Positions 17,866 through 27,964 of a stretch of DNA of 64,000 bases are shown one piece after another. A model generated the notes under the pieces. The model searched no databases. It saw nothing but the letters and a program-made list of their open reading frames with translations, and was not told the DNA's origin. Made by a program: the position numbers and the translations under genes. Numbering within the stretch: the stretch's first letter is position 1; each line of letters opens with the position of its first letter. The stretch is from Spirochaetales bacterium. Its GTDB lineage: Bacteria > Spirochaetota > Spirochaetia > DSM-2461. The DNA is taken from contig JAQQAP010000045.1 in NCBI GenBank assembly GCA_028533045.1, positions 56,818-120,817 on the forward strand, read 5' to 3'.

Positions 17866-19386
17866 ATGGCTGTCAGCGACACGGTTGTACTTGAAACACG
17901 CAATATTTCCAAACGGTTCCCCCGGGTATTGGCTAATAATAATATTAATATAAAGCTCCATGAAGGGGAGATCATTTCCCTTCTGGGCGAAAATGGTGCA
18001 GGAAAATCCACATTAATGAATGTGCTATACGGTCTGTACCGGCCAACAACGGGAACAATTCTTCTCAACGGGAAAGAGGTGGAATTTTCCTCTCCCCGAG
18101 ATGCCATCAACCAGGGACTCGGCATGGTGCACCAGCACTTTATGCTCGTTGACCCTCTTACTGTAACAGAAAATATCATTCTTGGTATGGAGCCCGGCAA
18201 AGGGGGTATGATTGATTACAAAACCGCCCGCCGTGAAGTCCAGGAACTTTCCGACCGCTACAAACTGGAAATCGACCCGGACAGCAAGGTCGAAGATCTT
18301 CCCGTCGGTTTACAGCAGCGGGTCGAGATTCTCAAAGCCCTTTATAGAAAAGCACAGATACTCATTCTTGACGAACCGACGGCAGTACTTACTCCCGGCG
18401 AAGTGGATGACCTTTTTGAGGTAATCATGCGTCTTCGCGATTCGGGGGTTTCGGTAATAATCATAACCCATAAGCTGGAAGAGGTCCGGGCCATAAGCGA
18501 CCGGGTCTACATTCTGCGCCGGGGAGAGATTGCCGGAGAACGGGCTACGAAAGATTGCTCAAAGACGGACTTGGCCAACTTAATGGTGGGTCGGGACGTT
18601 GTCCTCACCGTAGAAAAAGAAGAGCATAAGCCGGGCGATTCCGCCTCCTTTGAAATAAAGGACCTCACCGTCATAAACGACCGCCAGGTAAAGGTTATAG
18701 ACGGGCTCTCCCTGAATGTAAAACCGGGAGAGATTGTGGGAATTGCCGGAGTAGACGGGAATGGACAGACCGAGCTGGCCGAAACAATTATGGGTCAAAT
18801 GGGACTGGAATCGGGGGATATCCTTTTTAAGGGCGAGCCGATTCAGGCTTTAACCACCAAGGCCCGACGGAATCTGGGAATTTCCTATGTTCCTACGGAC
18901 AGACAGAAGGCGGGATTGGTCCTTCCCTTCTCCATTGCGGAGAATATGATTCTGGGGAGCCAGGACGAAGCCCCTTTTACGAAAGGGATTAACCTGCAGC
19001 AGAGACCTATTAATGATTATTCTGACAAACTGGTAAAAGATTACGATGTGCGCTGCTCCACCATCCATGAAGCGGTGGGCAACCTTTCCGGAGGGAATCA
19101 GCAAAAGGTAATCCTCGCCCGGGAATTTGACCGGGAACCGGAATTCCTCCTTGTCTCCCAACCCACCCGCGGTCTCGACGTGGGCGCCATAGAGTACATT
19201 CATAAACAGATTCTGGGAATGCGCCAAAAGAACAGCGCTGTCCTGCTGATTTCACTGGAGCTGGAGGAGATTTTCTCCCTTGCCGACCGGATTCTGGTTC
19301 TCTTTGAAGGAAAAATAATAAAAGAACTCATCCCCGCCGAAACGAATGAAAAGGAAGTGGGACTCTATATGACGGGGGGTAAATAA
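17866..19386 (+). CDS. Nucleoside ABC transporter, ATP-binding protein (two NBDs)
   Basis: 506 residues with two fused nucleotide-binding domains, as in RbsA and the NupO/YufO type. NBD1: Walker A GENGAGKST (41-49), Q-loop region, Walker B ILILDEPTAVLT. NBD2: degenerate P-loop GIAGVDGNGQTEL, signature LSGGNQQKVILARE and QPTRGLDVG, as is usual for this subfamily. It energises uptake with the two permeases and binding lipoprotein downstream. GGAG lies 5 nt before the ATG. Its stop overlaps the next start (TAATG). The substrate (purine nucleosides) is inferred from the BMP-family binding protein. Confidence 0.92.
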   Translation: MAVSDTVVLETRNISKRFPRVLANNNINIKLHEGEIISLLGENGAGKSTLMNVLYGLYRPTTGTILLNGKEVEFSSPRDAINQGLGMVHQHFMLVDPLTVTENIILGMEPGKGGMIDYKTARREVQELSDRYKLEIDPDSKVEDLPVGLQQRVEILKALYRKAQILILDEPTAVLTPGEVDDLFEVIMRLRDSGVSVIIITHKLEEVRAISDRVYILRRGEIAGERATKDCSKTDLANLMVGRDVVLTVEKEEHKPGDSASFEIKDLTVINDRQVKVIDGLSLNVKPGEIVGIAGVDGNGQTELAETIMGQMGLESGDILFKGEPIQALTTKARRNLGISYVPTDRQKAGLVLPFSIAENMILGSQDEAPFTKGINLQQRPINDYSDKLVKDYDVRCSTIHEAVGNLSGGNQQKVILAREFDREPEFLLVSQPTRGLDVGAIEYIHKQILGMRQKNSAVLLISLELEEIFSLADRILVLFEGKIIKELIPAETNEKEVGLYMTGGK

Positions 19387-20618
19387 TGGATAAGCTGATT
19401 AAGGGCCTTAAAGTCCTTTTAGGCATCGTGGGAGTCGTCTTTTGGGCGGCATCCCAGTTTTGGGGGATTATTCTGGTCCTCTTGGCCATGGGGCTGCAAA
19501 TATTTGAAAATTTCCGTAAACTGGACCGGGAAGAAGCCCTGGGAAAGTTAAAAGAGATGGGTATAACCGCCCTCTACCCTACTATTGGGATTGCTGCGGC
19601 TCTTTTAATAGGGGGCATTATCATGGCCCTCTCCGGCTACAACCCCTTCACCGCCTACGGGGCCATGTTCTACGGAGGGCTCATAAAGAACTGGCACGTA
19701 TCGCTTCTTAACGCCACGCCCCTGATTTTTACAGGGCTTTCTATTGCGGTAGCTTTTAAGGCGGGACTCTTTAACATCGGTGCGGAAGGACAATACTACA
19801 TAGGCTCCATGATAGCCACCTGGCTGGCCATTCGCTTTTCCCTTCCCCTAGGGCTCTATATTCCCATTATTTTTATTCTGGCCGGAACCTGTGCGGCAGC
19901 TTACAACATTATTCCTACCTGGTTAAAAATTCGAACCGGGGCCCATGAAGTTGTAACCACCATGATGTTTGCCCACATCGCCCGAATATTCTCTACTATC
20001 TTCGTAAGGAACAACGGGGGCGATCCCGCCACCAGTACCCACGCCTACACAACGGACGCGATTTTGGAAGCAAACGAAATACTTCCCTTGAAGAATCTCA
20101 TAGCCGGAGCCAACTACCGTGTTCATACGGGGGTTCTTCTGGCTTTTGCCGTAGCTGTTTTTATCTGGTACCTCCTTTACAAAACCCGGATTGGTTATGA
20201 GATCCGCGCCGTAGGAGAGAACCAAATAGCCGCCAAAACCCAGGGAATCAACGCCTCCCGGTCCATCATGATAGCCATGCTTATCGCCGGTTTCCTCTGC
20301 GGGATGTCCGGTACGACCCAGGTACTGGGGCTGGAGCACAAAATGTACGAAAACCTCAATGCCGGATATGGATGGAACGGAATAGCCGTAGCACTTCTGG
20401 CCAATAACGATCCGGTGGGAGTGGTTTTTGCCGCCCTGCTTTGGGGACTTCTTGATGCGGGGGGACAATACATGGCCCGTACAACCCAGACCCCCAGCGC
20501 GATTATTGAAATTATCAAAGGAACTATTCTGTTCCTCATTCTTGCTAAATATATCTACTTTTGGTTTGGCCAGAAACTGTTTAAGGGTAGTAAAAAGACT
20601 GCCGGGGAGGCCGCTTAA
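19386..20618 (+). CDS. Nucleoside ABC transporter permease 1
   Basis: 410 residues, very hydrophobic, with about ten membrane segments and the BPD_transp_2 features of nucleoside and ribose-type permeases (LFNIGAEGQYYIGS, GAHEVVTTMMF, YEIRAVGENQIAAKTQGI). It has an extra N-terminal hydrophobic segment before the conserved core. Starts and ends with TAATG overlaps, so it is coupled to the ATPase and to the second permease. Confidence 0.92.
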   Translation: MDKLIKGLKVLLGIVGVVFWAASQFWGIILVLLAMGLQIFENFRKLDREEALGKLKEMGITALYPTIGIAAALLIGGIIMALSGYNPFTAYGAMFYGGLIKNWHVSLLNATPLIFTGLSIAVAFKAGLFNIGAEGQYYIGSMIATWLAIRFSLPLGLYIPIIFILAGTCAAAYNIIPTWLKIRTGAHEVVTTMMFAHIARIFSTIFVRNNGGDPATSTHAYTTDAILEANEILPLKNLIAGANYRVHTGVLLAFAVAVFIWYLLYKTRIGYEIRAVGENQIAAKTQGINASRSIMIAMLIAGFLCGMSGTTQVLGLEHKMYENLNAGYGWNGIAVALLANNDPVGVVFAALLWGLLDAGGQYMARTTQTPSAIIEIIKGTILFLILAKYIYFWFGQKLFKGSKKTAGEAA

Positions 20619-21556
20619 TGGAATTTGTTATTGAGCTTTTATCGGCGACCATGAGACTGGCAACACCCATAGCTCTGGCTGCCATGGGTGCGGCCGTTTG
20701 CGAAAGGTCCGGCATAGTGAACATTGCCATGGAAGGACTCATGTTGATTGGGGCCTTTTTTGCCGCAGCGATTGCCCTTGCCACGGGAAGTCCCTGGTTG
20801 GGTCTCCTGGGAGGGATTGTCTTTGGGGGACTCTTCTCTCTGCTTCACGCCTGGTCCACTGTGACCCTGCACATAAATCATACCGTTTCCGGGGCTATTA
20901 TCAATATTCTGGCCGCCGGTCTGACTCGGTTTTTCATGGTTCAGTTCTACGGTCACCCGGGCTCTTCCGATATGGTAGAAAAAACCCTGGGTGATATTAA
21001 TTGTGCCGTCCCCCTTCTTTCGAAGATTCCCCTGTTGGGTCCGGTTCTTTTTGACCAGAGCCCCACGGTCTACTTTATGTATTTCTTTGTTTTCTTTACC
21101 ACCTTCTTGCTTAAGAAAACCAAACTGGGCCTCCATATCCGGGCGGCGGGAGAGCATCCCATGGCTCTGGAAACCCTGGGAATTTCGGTTAAGAAAATCC
21201 GTTACATAGGAGTTCTCTACTCGGGACTTCTCTGCGGTTTCGCCGGTTCCTTTCTGGCCATTGAATACGGTCGCTTTTTCACAGAAGGCATGACCGGCGG
21301 ACGGGGGTTCATTGCCCTGGCGGCTAATGTCTCCGGCGGATGGACGGCCATTGGTTCCTTTATAGCCGCTCTTTTTTTTGGATTTATTGACGCCCTTCAG
21401 CTTAAACTTCAAGTTATGGACGCCTTTAACATTCCCCCGGAGATATTTCACATGCTCCCCTATGTGGCAACGGTAATTGCCGTAGCGGGACTTGTTAAGA
21501 AATCCCGGCCCCCTGCCGATTCTGGAAACGACTTCTCCATAGAAAAGGAGATTTAA
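20618..21556 (+). CDS. Nucleoside ABC transporter permease 2
   Basis: 312 residues, multi-spanning, second permease of the pair (ERSGIVNIAMEGLMLIGAF, HTVSGAIINILAAGLTRF, LHIRAAGEHPMALETLGI). The NIAMEG motif is typical of the NupQ/YufQ type. Coupled to permease 1 and followed 29 bp later by the binding lipoprotein. Confidence 0.92.
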   Translation: MEFVIELLSATMRLATPIALAAMGAAVCERSGIVNIAMEGLMLIGAFFAAAIALATGSPWLGLLGGIVFGGLFSLLHAWSTVTLHINHTVSGAIINILAAGLTRFFMVQFYGHPGSSDMVEKTLGDINCAVPLLSKIPLLGPVLFDQSPTVYFMYFFVFFTTFLLKKTKLGLHIRAAGEHPMALETLGISVKKIRYIGVLYSGLLCGFAGSFLAIEYGRFFTEGMTGGRGFIALAANVSGGWTAIGSFIAALFFGFIDALQLKLQVMDAFNIPPEIFHMLPYVATVIAVAGLVKKSRPPADSGNDFSIEKEI

Positions 21557-21585
21557 TTTTGTTCACTATTTTTAAGGAGTTAAAT

Positions 21586-22626
21586 ATGAAGAAAGCACTT
21601 GTTCTTTTGACAATTGCCCTTTTGGTTTTTGCCGGCTGTAACAAATCCCAGTCAACTAAAACCGAAGAAAAAACAATGATCGCCGCCATGGCTACCGACG
21701 TGGGTGGCCTTGGTGACGGTTCCTTCAACGACGGTTCCTACGCCGGTATCCAGAAGGCAGAAATGGACGGACTTGCCGAAGCCCGTGTTGTTGAATCCAA
21801 GCAGATGACCGACTACGTTCCCAACCTGAGCGGTTTGGCCGAAGACGGAGCTGACGTTGTATTCGCCGTAGGTTTCCTCATGGCAGACGCCCTTATCGAA
21901 GCGGCGGAAAACAATCCGGAAACCTCCTATGCCGGTATCGACATTTGGGTAGATCCCGCCAGCGCCCCCTACAATGTACTTGGTATTTCCTTTAACGAAC
22001 ATGAAGCGGGTTACCTGGCCGGTATTGTGGCCGGATCCATGACTAAAGAATTTGCCTCCGCCTCGGACAAACTCAATGACGAAAATGTAATTGGTGTTGT
22101 TCTTGGTATGGATATTCCCCCCTGCGAAAGATACGAAGTGGGTTTTGAAGCCGGAGCCAAAGCTGTTAACCCGGACGTAAAAGTTCTCCAGGCTGTAGCC
22201 GGTGACTTTGCCGACCAGGCCAAGGGTAAGGAACTGACTCTGGCCATGATTAACGAAGGGGCCGATATTGTTTTCCAGGTAGCCGGTCTGACCGGTATGG
22301 GTGTTATCGCCGCTGCCCAGGAAGAAGGCATTCTTGCTGTAGGTGTTGACGTAGACCAGTACGCAGCTGCTCCCGAAGCGATCCTGACTTCTGCCATGAA
22401 AGGCCTTACGGAAGCGTCCTACCAGACCATCGAATCTGTTGCTAACGGCACCTTCAAAGGCGCCACCAACATCAGCCTCGGAATCAAGGAAGGAGCCGTT
22501 GGTATCGCTCCTTACCACAACTTCGACTCCGTTGTTCCCCAGTCTGTTAAAGATGCGGTAGATACGGCCATTGCCGATATTAAATCGGGAGCTCTTGTGG
22601 TTCCCGCATCCAGAGGCGACCTCTAG
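21586..22626 (+). CDS. pnrA: BMP-family purine nucleoside-binding lipoprotein
   Basis: 346 residues from the ATG at 21586, which has AGGAG about 7 nt upstream; an earlier in-frame start at 21559 is less likely. Signal peptide with lipobox LVFAGC, then a BMP/PnrA (TmpC) fold: IAAMATDVGGLGDGSFNDGS at the N-terminus, SFNEHEAGYLAG, and the VGVDVDQ segment. In Treponema pallidum the homologue binds purine nucleosides and works with an ABC transporter like the one encoded just upstream. Here the binding protein is the last gene of the operon rather than the first. A terminator follows at 22646. Confidence 0.9.
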   Translation: MKKALVLLTIALLVFAGCNKSQSTKTEEKTMIAAMATDVGGLGDGSFNDGSYAGIQKAEMDGLAEARVVESKQMTDYVPNLSGLAEDGADVVFAVGFLMADALIEAAENNPETSYAGIDIWVDPASAPYNVLGISFNEHEAGYLAGIVAGSMTKEFASASDKLNDENVIGVVLGMDIPPCERYEVGFEAGAKAVNPDVKVLQAVAGDFADQAKGKELTLAMINEGADIVFQVAGLTGMGVIAAAQEEGILAVGVDVDQYAAAPEAILTSAMKGLTEASYQTIESVANGTFKGATNISLGIKEGAVGIAPYHNFDSVVPQSVKDAVDTAIADIKSGALVVPASRGDL

Positions 22627-22645
22627 GATTTTAATTGTTTAATCG

Positions 22646-22680
22646 TCCCCCGCCTCTTTTGGAAGCGGGGGATTTTTTTT
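22646..22680 (+). terminator. Intrinsic terminator of nucleoside ABC operon
   Basis: TCCCCCGC (22646-22653) pairs with GCGGGGGA (22665-22672), followed by eight T residues. Twenty bases after the pnrA stop. Confidence 0.93.
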
Positions 22681-22703
22681 ACCCTCCCCTCCTTGGGATA
22701 TCC

Positions 22704-22732
22704 TTGAAAAAATCGGGTAAAACGTTCATAGT
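22704..22732 (+). promoter_or_regulatory. folC promoter, near-leaderless
   Basis: TTGAAA (22704-22709), 17-bp spacer, CATAGT (22727-22732), then 9 nt to the ATG at 22742. No Shine-Dalgarno sequence is present, so the mRNA probably starts at or within a few bases of the start codon. Confidence 0.5.
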
Positions 22733-22741
22733 AAACCTCAT

Positions 22742-24076
22742 ATGATTGAAGCTTTCACAACTGTACAGGAAGGTTTTCTCTGGATGGAATCCCTTTCCAA
22801 TCTGGAGAAGAGTGACCGGGATAAAAAAAGGGCCTATCGTCTGGAAAGGATGGTTGAACTCTGCCGGCTCTTCGAAGATCCCCAAAGAGCCTGCCCCGTT
22901 GTACATCTGGCCGGTTCCAAAGGCAAAGGTTCCACAGCGGCATTTCTGTCCTTTATCCTAGCGGAGAAGGGAGAAAAAACCGGTCTCTACACCTCCCCCC
23001 ACCTGGCCGATTACCGTGAGAGAATGCAAATTATAGAAAAGGACGGGGGAGCCCGATTTGCACAAGAAGAGATTCTCCTTGCCGCCATGAACCGCATTCG
23101 ACTCAAACTGGAAGAAGCGGAATTAAGCGGAGGTTTTCCCACCACCTTTGAACTCCTTACCCTGCTGGCATTTCTGGTCTTCCGGGAAGAGGAGTGCAGC
23201 TTTATCATTCTGGAAACAGGATTGGGAGGACGGCTGGATGCCACCAATGTTTGCTTGCCCCGCCTTTCCATCATAACTCCCATAGAAAAGGAACACACCC
23301 AATTCCTGGGAGATACCCTGGAAGAGATAGCAGGAGAAAAGGCGGGCATTATCAAAGAGAATATTCCTGTCCTGGTCTCTCCCCAAAAAGAGGAAGTCTT
23401 CACCGTTCTAAGTAAGCGGGCAGAAGAAAAAAAAGCCCCCTTTTATCGTGTCGACGATTTTATTGAAGATATTCGGGTCACCTACAGCAACAGGGGAACT
23501 ATGGAGATCCGGTTCAGCTGGAGAAATAACAATACCTTTCTCCCGGAAGCCGAATGCTCCCTGGTTGGTTCGGTACAAGCGGAAAATGCCGCTTTGGCAA
23601 TAACCGCCGCCTCCCTTCTCTTTCCCCAACTATCCCAAAACTCAATAGGGAGAGGTTTAAAAAGGGCCGCTCTTCCGGGCCGTTCTCAAATCCTCTCTAC
23701 CGCCCCTTTGATCATGCTTGACGGAGCCCATACCCCCCGATCGGCTAAGGCGGCCCGGGAAGCCTTTCTTGCTTTGAGTAAAAGCAGATCCCCCCGGGTT
23801 CTCATTTTTGGCTGTGCCCTGGACAAAGACGCCCGCGGGATGGCGGCTCTTCTGTCCGACTCCTTCGACCGAATCATCATCTCCCGACCGGGCACATTTA
23901 AAGAAAGCGATCCCGCCGGGATTGCCCGTATATTTGAAACCTTTGGGCCCTGTGAATTAATAGAAGATTCACAAGCCGCTTTAGAATCAGCTCTAAAAGA
24001 TATCCAAAAGGTCGGTTCCCTGCTGGTTACGGGCTCTTTTTATCTGGCCGGAGAAATATATCATGGTCTTAAATAG
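22742..24076 (+). CDS. folC: Folylpolyglutamate synthase / dihydrofolate synthase
   Basis: 444 residues. The Mur-ligase family P-loop is GSKGKGST (58-65); further FolC hallmarks are TSPHLADYRERMQI, ETGLGGRLDATN and the DGAHTPRSAKAAREAF segment of the C-terminal domain. It adds glutamate to folates and may also make dihydrofolate. The length is normal. It overlaps the next gene by 14 nt. Confidence 0.93.
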   Translation: MIEAFTTVQEGFLWMESLSNLEKSDRDKKRAYRLERMVELCRLFEDPQRACPVVHLAGSKGKGSTAAFLSFILAEKGEKTGLYTSPHLADYRERMQIIEKDGGARFAQEEILLAAMNRIRLKLEEAELSGGFPTTFELLTLLAFLVFREEECSFIILETGLGGRLDATNVCLPRLSIITPIEKEHTQFLGDTLEEIAGEKAGIIKENIPVLVSPQKEEVFTVLSKRAEEKKAPFYRVDDFIEDIRVTYSNRGTMEIRFSWRNNNTFLPEAECSLVGSVQAENAALAITAASLLFPQLSQNSIGRGLKRAALPGRSQILSTAPLIMLDGAHTPRSAKAAREAFLALSKSRSPRVLIFGCALDKDARGMAALLSDSFDRIIISRPGTFKESDPAGIARIFETFGPCELIEDSQAALESALKDIQKVGSLLVTGSFYLAGEIYHGLK

Positions 24077-26234
24077 GCGCTTTCTATCACTCCTTCTTTT
24101 TTTAACAGGAACTCTTCTTTTTGCCCTGGAAGGCGAAAAAGAGATTAAAGCCCACTACCCCTGCCAGGAAGGATCGGAGAACGAATTCAGCCTTATAACA
24201 TATTTGGAAAACGAATTTGAATCCCGCTCAATTCCCTTTCAGACCATAGACTATTCCGATCGTGAAGGAATCCACTCCTTCTCCCGTTCCCTCCGACTGG
24301 ATTTCAACGGAGAAAAAGAAGAACGACTTTTCATAGCTGTTTCCCTTAATGGAACCTCCGATTACTCCTATCTTAATACGGCTCTTTTATACAATTTAGC
24401 TCTGGAATTACAAACCCTTCCCTCTACACGGTCAGTAACTCTTCTCTTTTTAGGAGGAGAAAAGAACCCCGAACCGGTGGGGAGCACCATATTCCTGGAA
24501 GATTTTACCGACGAAGAGAGCAGCTCCCTTCTTTATATTGATGTGGAGGGCCCGGAGATTAAGCTCAGCAGTTCCACAAGGGATTACAACTGCCCCCTTT
24601 GGTTCCTCCGCTCCTTTACTTTTGCCTTTGAACAAGCCGGTCTGGTTCTCCCCCAGCAGGGAATAGAAAACCTGCTCAATCGGGCCGGTTTTGGGAAATC
24701 GAATAAAATACTGTCCCTATGGATGTCCCACGATATCCCCAGCCTGCTCCTCTCCGGATCGGGCACGGGAAACCCATCGACCTCTCCTCTTAACGGCACC
24801 TTCCTTGAGGGATTACTATATTATCTTAGCTCCGAAACAAACAGCATGGAAGATAACCGGGAGAAAAATTACCTGGTCCTTAAATTTGCCTACCGCAGTC
24901 TCTATATAGGAGAGTGGCATTCGGTGCTTACCATAATATCCCTGGCCAGCCTCTTCATACTCACAGTCATCTTTCAGAGCCGTAATTTCACTCTGAACAT
25001 TCGAAGATACCGCTCCTCGATCTGGGTGCTGCTCCTCATATTCTCTCTGGTGTTTATTATCCTCTATCTTTCCACTCTCATCATGGAAGAAATACTCCTT
25101 CTCAAGAATATGAGCGACCTCTGGCGCTACATTCCCCGAAACATTCTCTACTTCAAGCTTCTACTCACCCTCCTGTTCTCCTCCTTCTTCCTGTTTATTA
25201 TCAGAGGAATCCCCATTCCCCGCTCCCCCCATTTTTACAGCTACGGAGCCATACTCTTCTCCCTGGGGAACCTGCTTCTCCTCTCTTCCCGGGACATATC
25301 TCTCACCTACTACGCCCTGTGGCTTCTCCTGTGCCTTTTTCCCTTTTCCCTGTCCCGGAAAATGTATATCAAAACTCTATTGACCCTGCTCATCCCCTTG
25401 CCTGCTCTATATTTCCTCACATCGGTTGTACTGAACAGCTTCCCCGACCTCTCCCGTTATCTTCTCATGGACCGCATCACGGGAAATCTGCTTATCACCA
25501 CCTTTCTCATGCCCTATATCCTCATGCTCACCAGCCTTCACTACAGCCGATTCTACTATCATAAGGAGAGAAGAAGTTATACGGCCTGGGCCACCTTTAC
25601 CCTTGTACCGGCAGCCGCCGCATTCATTCTTCTTCAGATCATTCTCTACTCTCCCTACTCGGAGGAGCAGAAACAGCCCTATACGGTTCTGGATACAATA
25701 GATTACAGCGAGGGGAAGCGGGTCATAAAGCTGACCAGCTCAAGGCAGATGGGAACATTGGAGATTGAATATGCCGACCTCTCCCTGGTACTTAATAATC
25801 TGGGGGAAGAGGCCTTTATTAATGGAAGACTGGACGAGAGTTACCTCTCCTATGAAGGCCGAATAAGCTCCTTCCTTAACAGAAAGAGACTCAGGCTGAA
25901 TTTGATTCCCGCCGGGAACCCGGAATCCCTGGAAATCCGGCTCTATACCGATGAAGGGCAGATAACAATCTATGACTGTAACTACCCCTACTCCAACCGG
26001 TCGGACAACAAGGAAAGCCGCATTATCATAGGCAGTAACCCTCTCTTTCCCCTGGAACTGGACCTTACGGTAACCCTGGATACGGAGGCCTACCTGGAGC
26101 TGATTTTCAACTATAGCGACCCCCCTCTGGAGGATCCGGAAATTAAAAACAAATCGGCCCGGATAGATCACAAGATGGTACTGAGAGAAGTACTGGACCT
26201 ATCCGCCGACGAAGGGGAATACGTCTTCCCCTAA
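24063..26234 (+). CDS. M28-like membrane protein, probably inactive peptidase domain
   Basis: 723 residues. After a signal peptide (FLSLLLFLTGTLLFALEG) residues about 25-270 follow the course of an M28 aminopeptidase domain (RLFIAVSLNGT, ALLYNLALELQTL, VTLLFLGGEKNPEPVGSTIF, LLYIDVEG). The metal-binding His and the usual DN pair are not evident, so catalysis is doubtful. Eight or so membrane helices follow (about 285-540), then a C-terminal region of about 170 residues that is beta-rich. It is translationally coupled to folC. Its 3' end overlaps the convergent acyl-CoA synthetase gene by 4 nt. Function unknown. Confidence 0.75.
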   Translation: MVLNRRFLSLLLFLTGTLLFALEGEKEIKAHYPCQEGSENEFSLITYLENEFESRSIPFQTIDYSDREGIHSFSRSLRLDFNGEKEERLFIAVSLNGTSDYSYLNTALLYNLALELQTLPSTRSVTLLFLGGEKNPEPVGSTIFLEDFTDEESSSLLYIDVEGPEIKLSSSTRDYNCPLWFLRSFTFAFEQAGLVLPQQGIENLLNRAGFGKSNKILSLWMSHDIPSLLLSGSGTGNPSTSPLNGTFLEGLLYYLSSETNSMEDNREKNYLVLKFAYRSLYIGEWHSVLTIISLASLFILTVIFQSRNFTLNIRRYRSSIWVLLLIFSLVFIILYLSTLIMEEILLLKNMSDLWRYIPRNILYFKLLLTLLFSSFFLFIIRGIPIPRSPHFYSYGAILFSLGNLLLLSSRDISLTYYALWLLLCLFPFSLSRKMYIKTLLTLLIPLPALYFLTSVVLNSFPDLSRYLLMDRITGNLLITTFLMPYILMLTSLHYSRFYYHKERRSYTAWATFTLVPAAAAFILLQIILYSPYSEEQKQPYTVLDTIDYSEGKRVIKLTSSRQMGTLEIEYADLSLVLNNLGEEAFINGRLDESYLSYEGRISSFLNRKRLRLNLIPAGNPESLEIRLYTDEGQITIYDCNYPYSNRSDNKESRIIIGSNPLFPLELDLTVTLDTEAYLELIFNYSDPPLEDPEIKNKSARIDHKMVLREVLDLSADEGEYVFP

Positions 26235-27853
26235 GTGCTAAACAGATGGGGCCGCTTGATTTTTCGCGTAGCCGTTTTGGCAAAGGGTTCTACCTGTTCC
26301 AGAATTTTATAAAGATAGGAGCTCAAAGGAAGCTTTTTATTGACCCGGCTTCGCAGCTCTTCAAAGGCAAATTCCCGTAATTTTCTATCCTTATCCATAC
26401 CGTTACTATTCAAATAATCTTCGTTGGGAAAAACCCGGGCCACCAATTTACCCTCTTCCATCCCCACAAGAACCTCCTCTACCAAAGGTTCGCCCGATAT
26501 AAGAGCCTCAATCGCTTCGGGATAAATATTCTCCCCGGAAGCTCCAATAATAACATTCTTTGAACGGCCCTTTAGAAAGAGATAGCCATCCTTGTCCAGG
26601 TAGCCCTTGTCACCGGTAATAAACCATCCGTCCGCCGTAAACATACCGGCCGTTCCTTCAGGATCTTTTAAATACCCCGCCATAACCTGGGGCCCCCGAA
26701 CCTCCACATCACCCACACCGTCAAGAACATTGACAATACGAATGTCCGTGTCACTAATGGCATGCCCCACCGAGCCGGGTTTCATACTTTCCAGGGAACA
26801 GAAGGTTAAAAGAGGAGAGGTTTCGGTCAGACCATAACCCAAAACATAAGGGATTCGACCTTCCCTCATAAAAAGCTCCACTTCCGGACTAAAAGGGGCA
26901 CCCCCAATAATAATACAGCTCATCTTACCGCCCAGAAAGTCGAGCACCTTCTTCCCTGCCATGCGGTGAAAAAGTTTTCTCGTGGGAGGAAACTTTCCCA
27001 GAAGCAGTCGGGTCATAAGATTCTTGCTCTTAACCGGCAGCACCTGCTTTTGATAAATCTTCTCAAAAATAAGGGGAACCGCTCCTAGAATGGTAGGCCT
27101 GTTCCGCTTGAACACCTCTTTCAAATAGGGCACCGTAGGCTTTCTCTTGAGGAAAACAATCCGCGGCCCCTTATACATGGTGGAAAGAAAGGCCGAAGTA
27201 GAACCAAAGGTATGGCCCATGGGAACCAGGGGAAGTACAAGCGATTCCGAATCAAAACAGCTGTCTATCAGGTCCGTCCCCTCAAAGAGGTTGGAAACCA
27301 GGTTTCCGTGAGTCAGAATAACTCCCTTGGAAAAGCCGGTCGTACCGGAAGTATAGACATATTCCGCCGGATCATACTCTTCCAGGGTTACGGTCATATC
27401 CGACGTATCGCCCCGGGCGGAGTCGTTTTCCCTCAGGAATTCTCCTTTTCCCAAATCGTAAAGAAAATCGACCTTATTAAACTCATCCAGATCCCAGGAC
27501 AAAAAACGACTGTCCAGACAGATTCCCTTTGCTTCGGAATGGTTAAGAATGTAGATCACATCCTCCCGGGAAAAATCTTCCATAATAGGAACAGCCACAA
27601 TACCGGAGGTCATGGCGGCCATCCACATCACCGCCCAATTAGGAGAGCCGGCGGCCAAAAGAGCCATCACATCACCCTTTACCAATCCCTGTTCCCTAAG
27701 AATTACCCGGTGTTTTTCCACACGTTTATAAAATTCGCCGTAGGTCATGCACTCTTCCCCTTCCATAGCCAGAAAGGATCTGTCCTCATATATCTCACAA
27801 CAGCGCTTCAGGAATCGATCCATAGTGTAACGATTCAATCCGAATTTTCCCAT
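26231..27853 (-). CDS. AMP-dependent acyl-CoA synthetase / ligase
   Basis: 540 residues of the ANL superfamily. The phosphate-binding loop is YTSGTTGFSKGV, followed by an adenine-binding YGLTETSPLL and the GWFITGDKGYLDKDGYLFLKGR hinge region (in two parts), and a C-terminal lysine motif near ATRKIKR. It activates a carboxylic acid, most likely a fatty acid, as acyl-AMP and then acyl-CoA. GAGG precedes the ATG. The exact acid is not predictable from sequence. Confidence 0.9.
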   Translation of the reverse strand: MGKFGLNRYTMDRFLKRCCEIYEDRSFLAMEGEECMTYGEFYKRVEKHRVILREQGLVKGDVMALLAAGSPNWAVMWMAAMTSGIVAVPIMEDFSREDVIYILNHSEAKGICLDSRFLSWDLDEFNKVDFLYDLGKGEFLRENDSARGDTSDMTVTLEEYDPAEYVYTSGTTGFSKGVILTHGNLVSNLFEGTDLIDSCFDSESLVLPLVPMGHTFGSTSAFLSTMYKGPRIVFLKRKPTVPYLKEVFKRNRPTILGAVPLIFEKIYQKQVLPVKSKNLMTRLLLGKFPPTRKLFHRMAGKKVLDFLGGKMSCIIIGGAPFSPEVELFMREGRIPYVLGYGLTETSPLLTFCSLESMKPGSVGHAISDTDIRIVNVLDGVGDVEVRGPQVMAGYLKDPEGTAGMFTADGWFITGDKGYLDKDGYLFLKGRSKNVIIGASGENIYPEAIEALISGEPLVEEVLVGMEEGKLVARVFPNEDYLNSNGMDKDRKLREFAFEELRSRVNKKLPLSSYLYKILEQVEPFAKTATRKIKRPHLFST

Positions 27854-27964
27854 TTTTACCTCATTATATAGTTAATCGATGTTTTTTATTTTTTCTATCC
27901 CTAATTACAGAAAGGAAATAGGTTCTCTATGTTAATCCCAAATCAAGAAATTGTCAATTTTATG

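Noticed and set aside
17677..17961. 94-codon minus-strand frame in the transporter leader
   Set aside because: It overlaps the promoter, terminator and the start of the ATPase gene and has no recognisable features.
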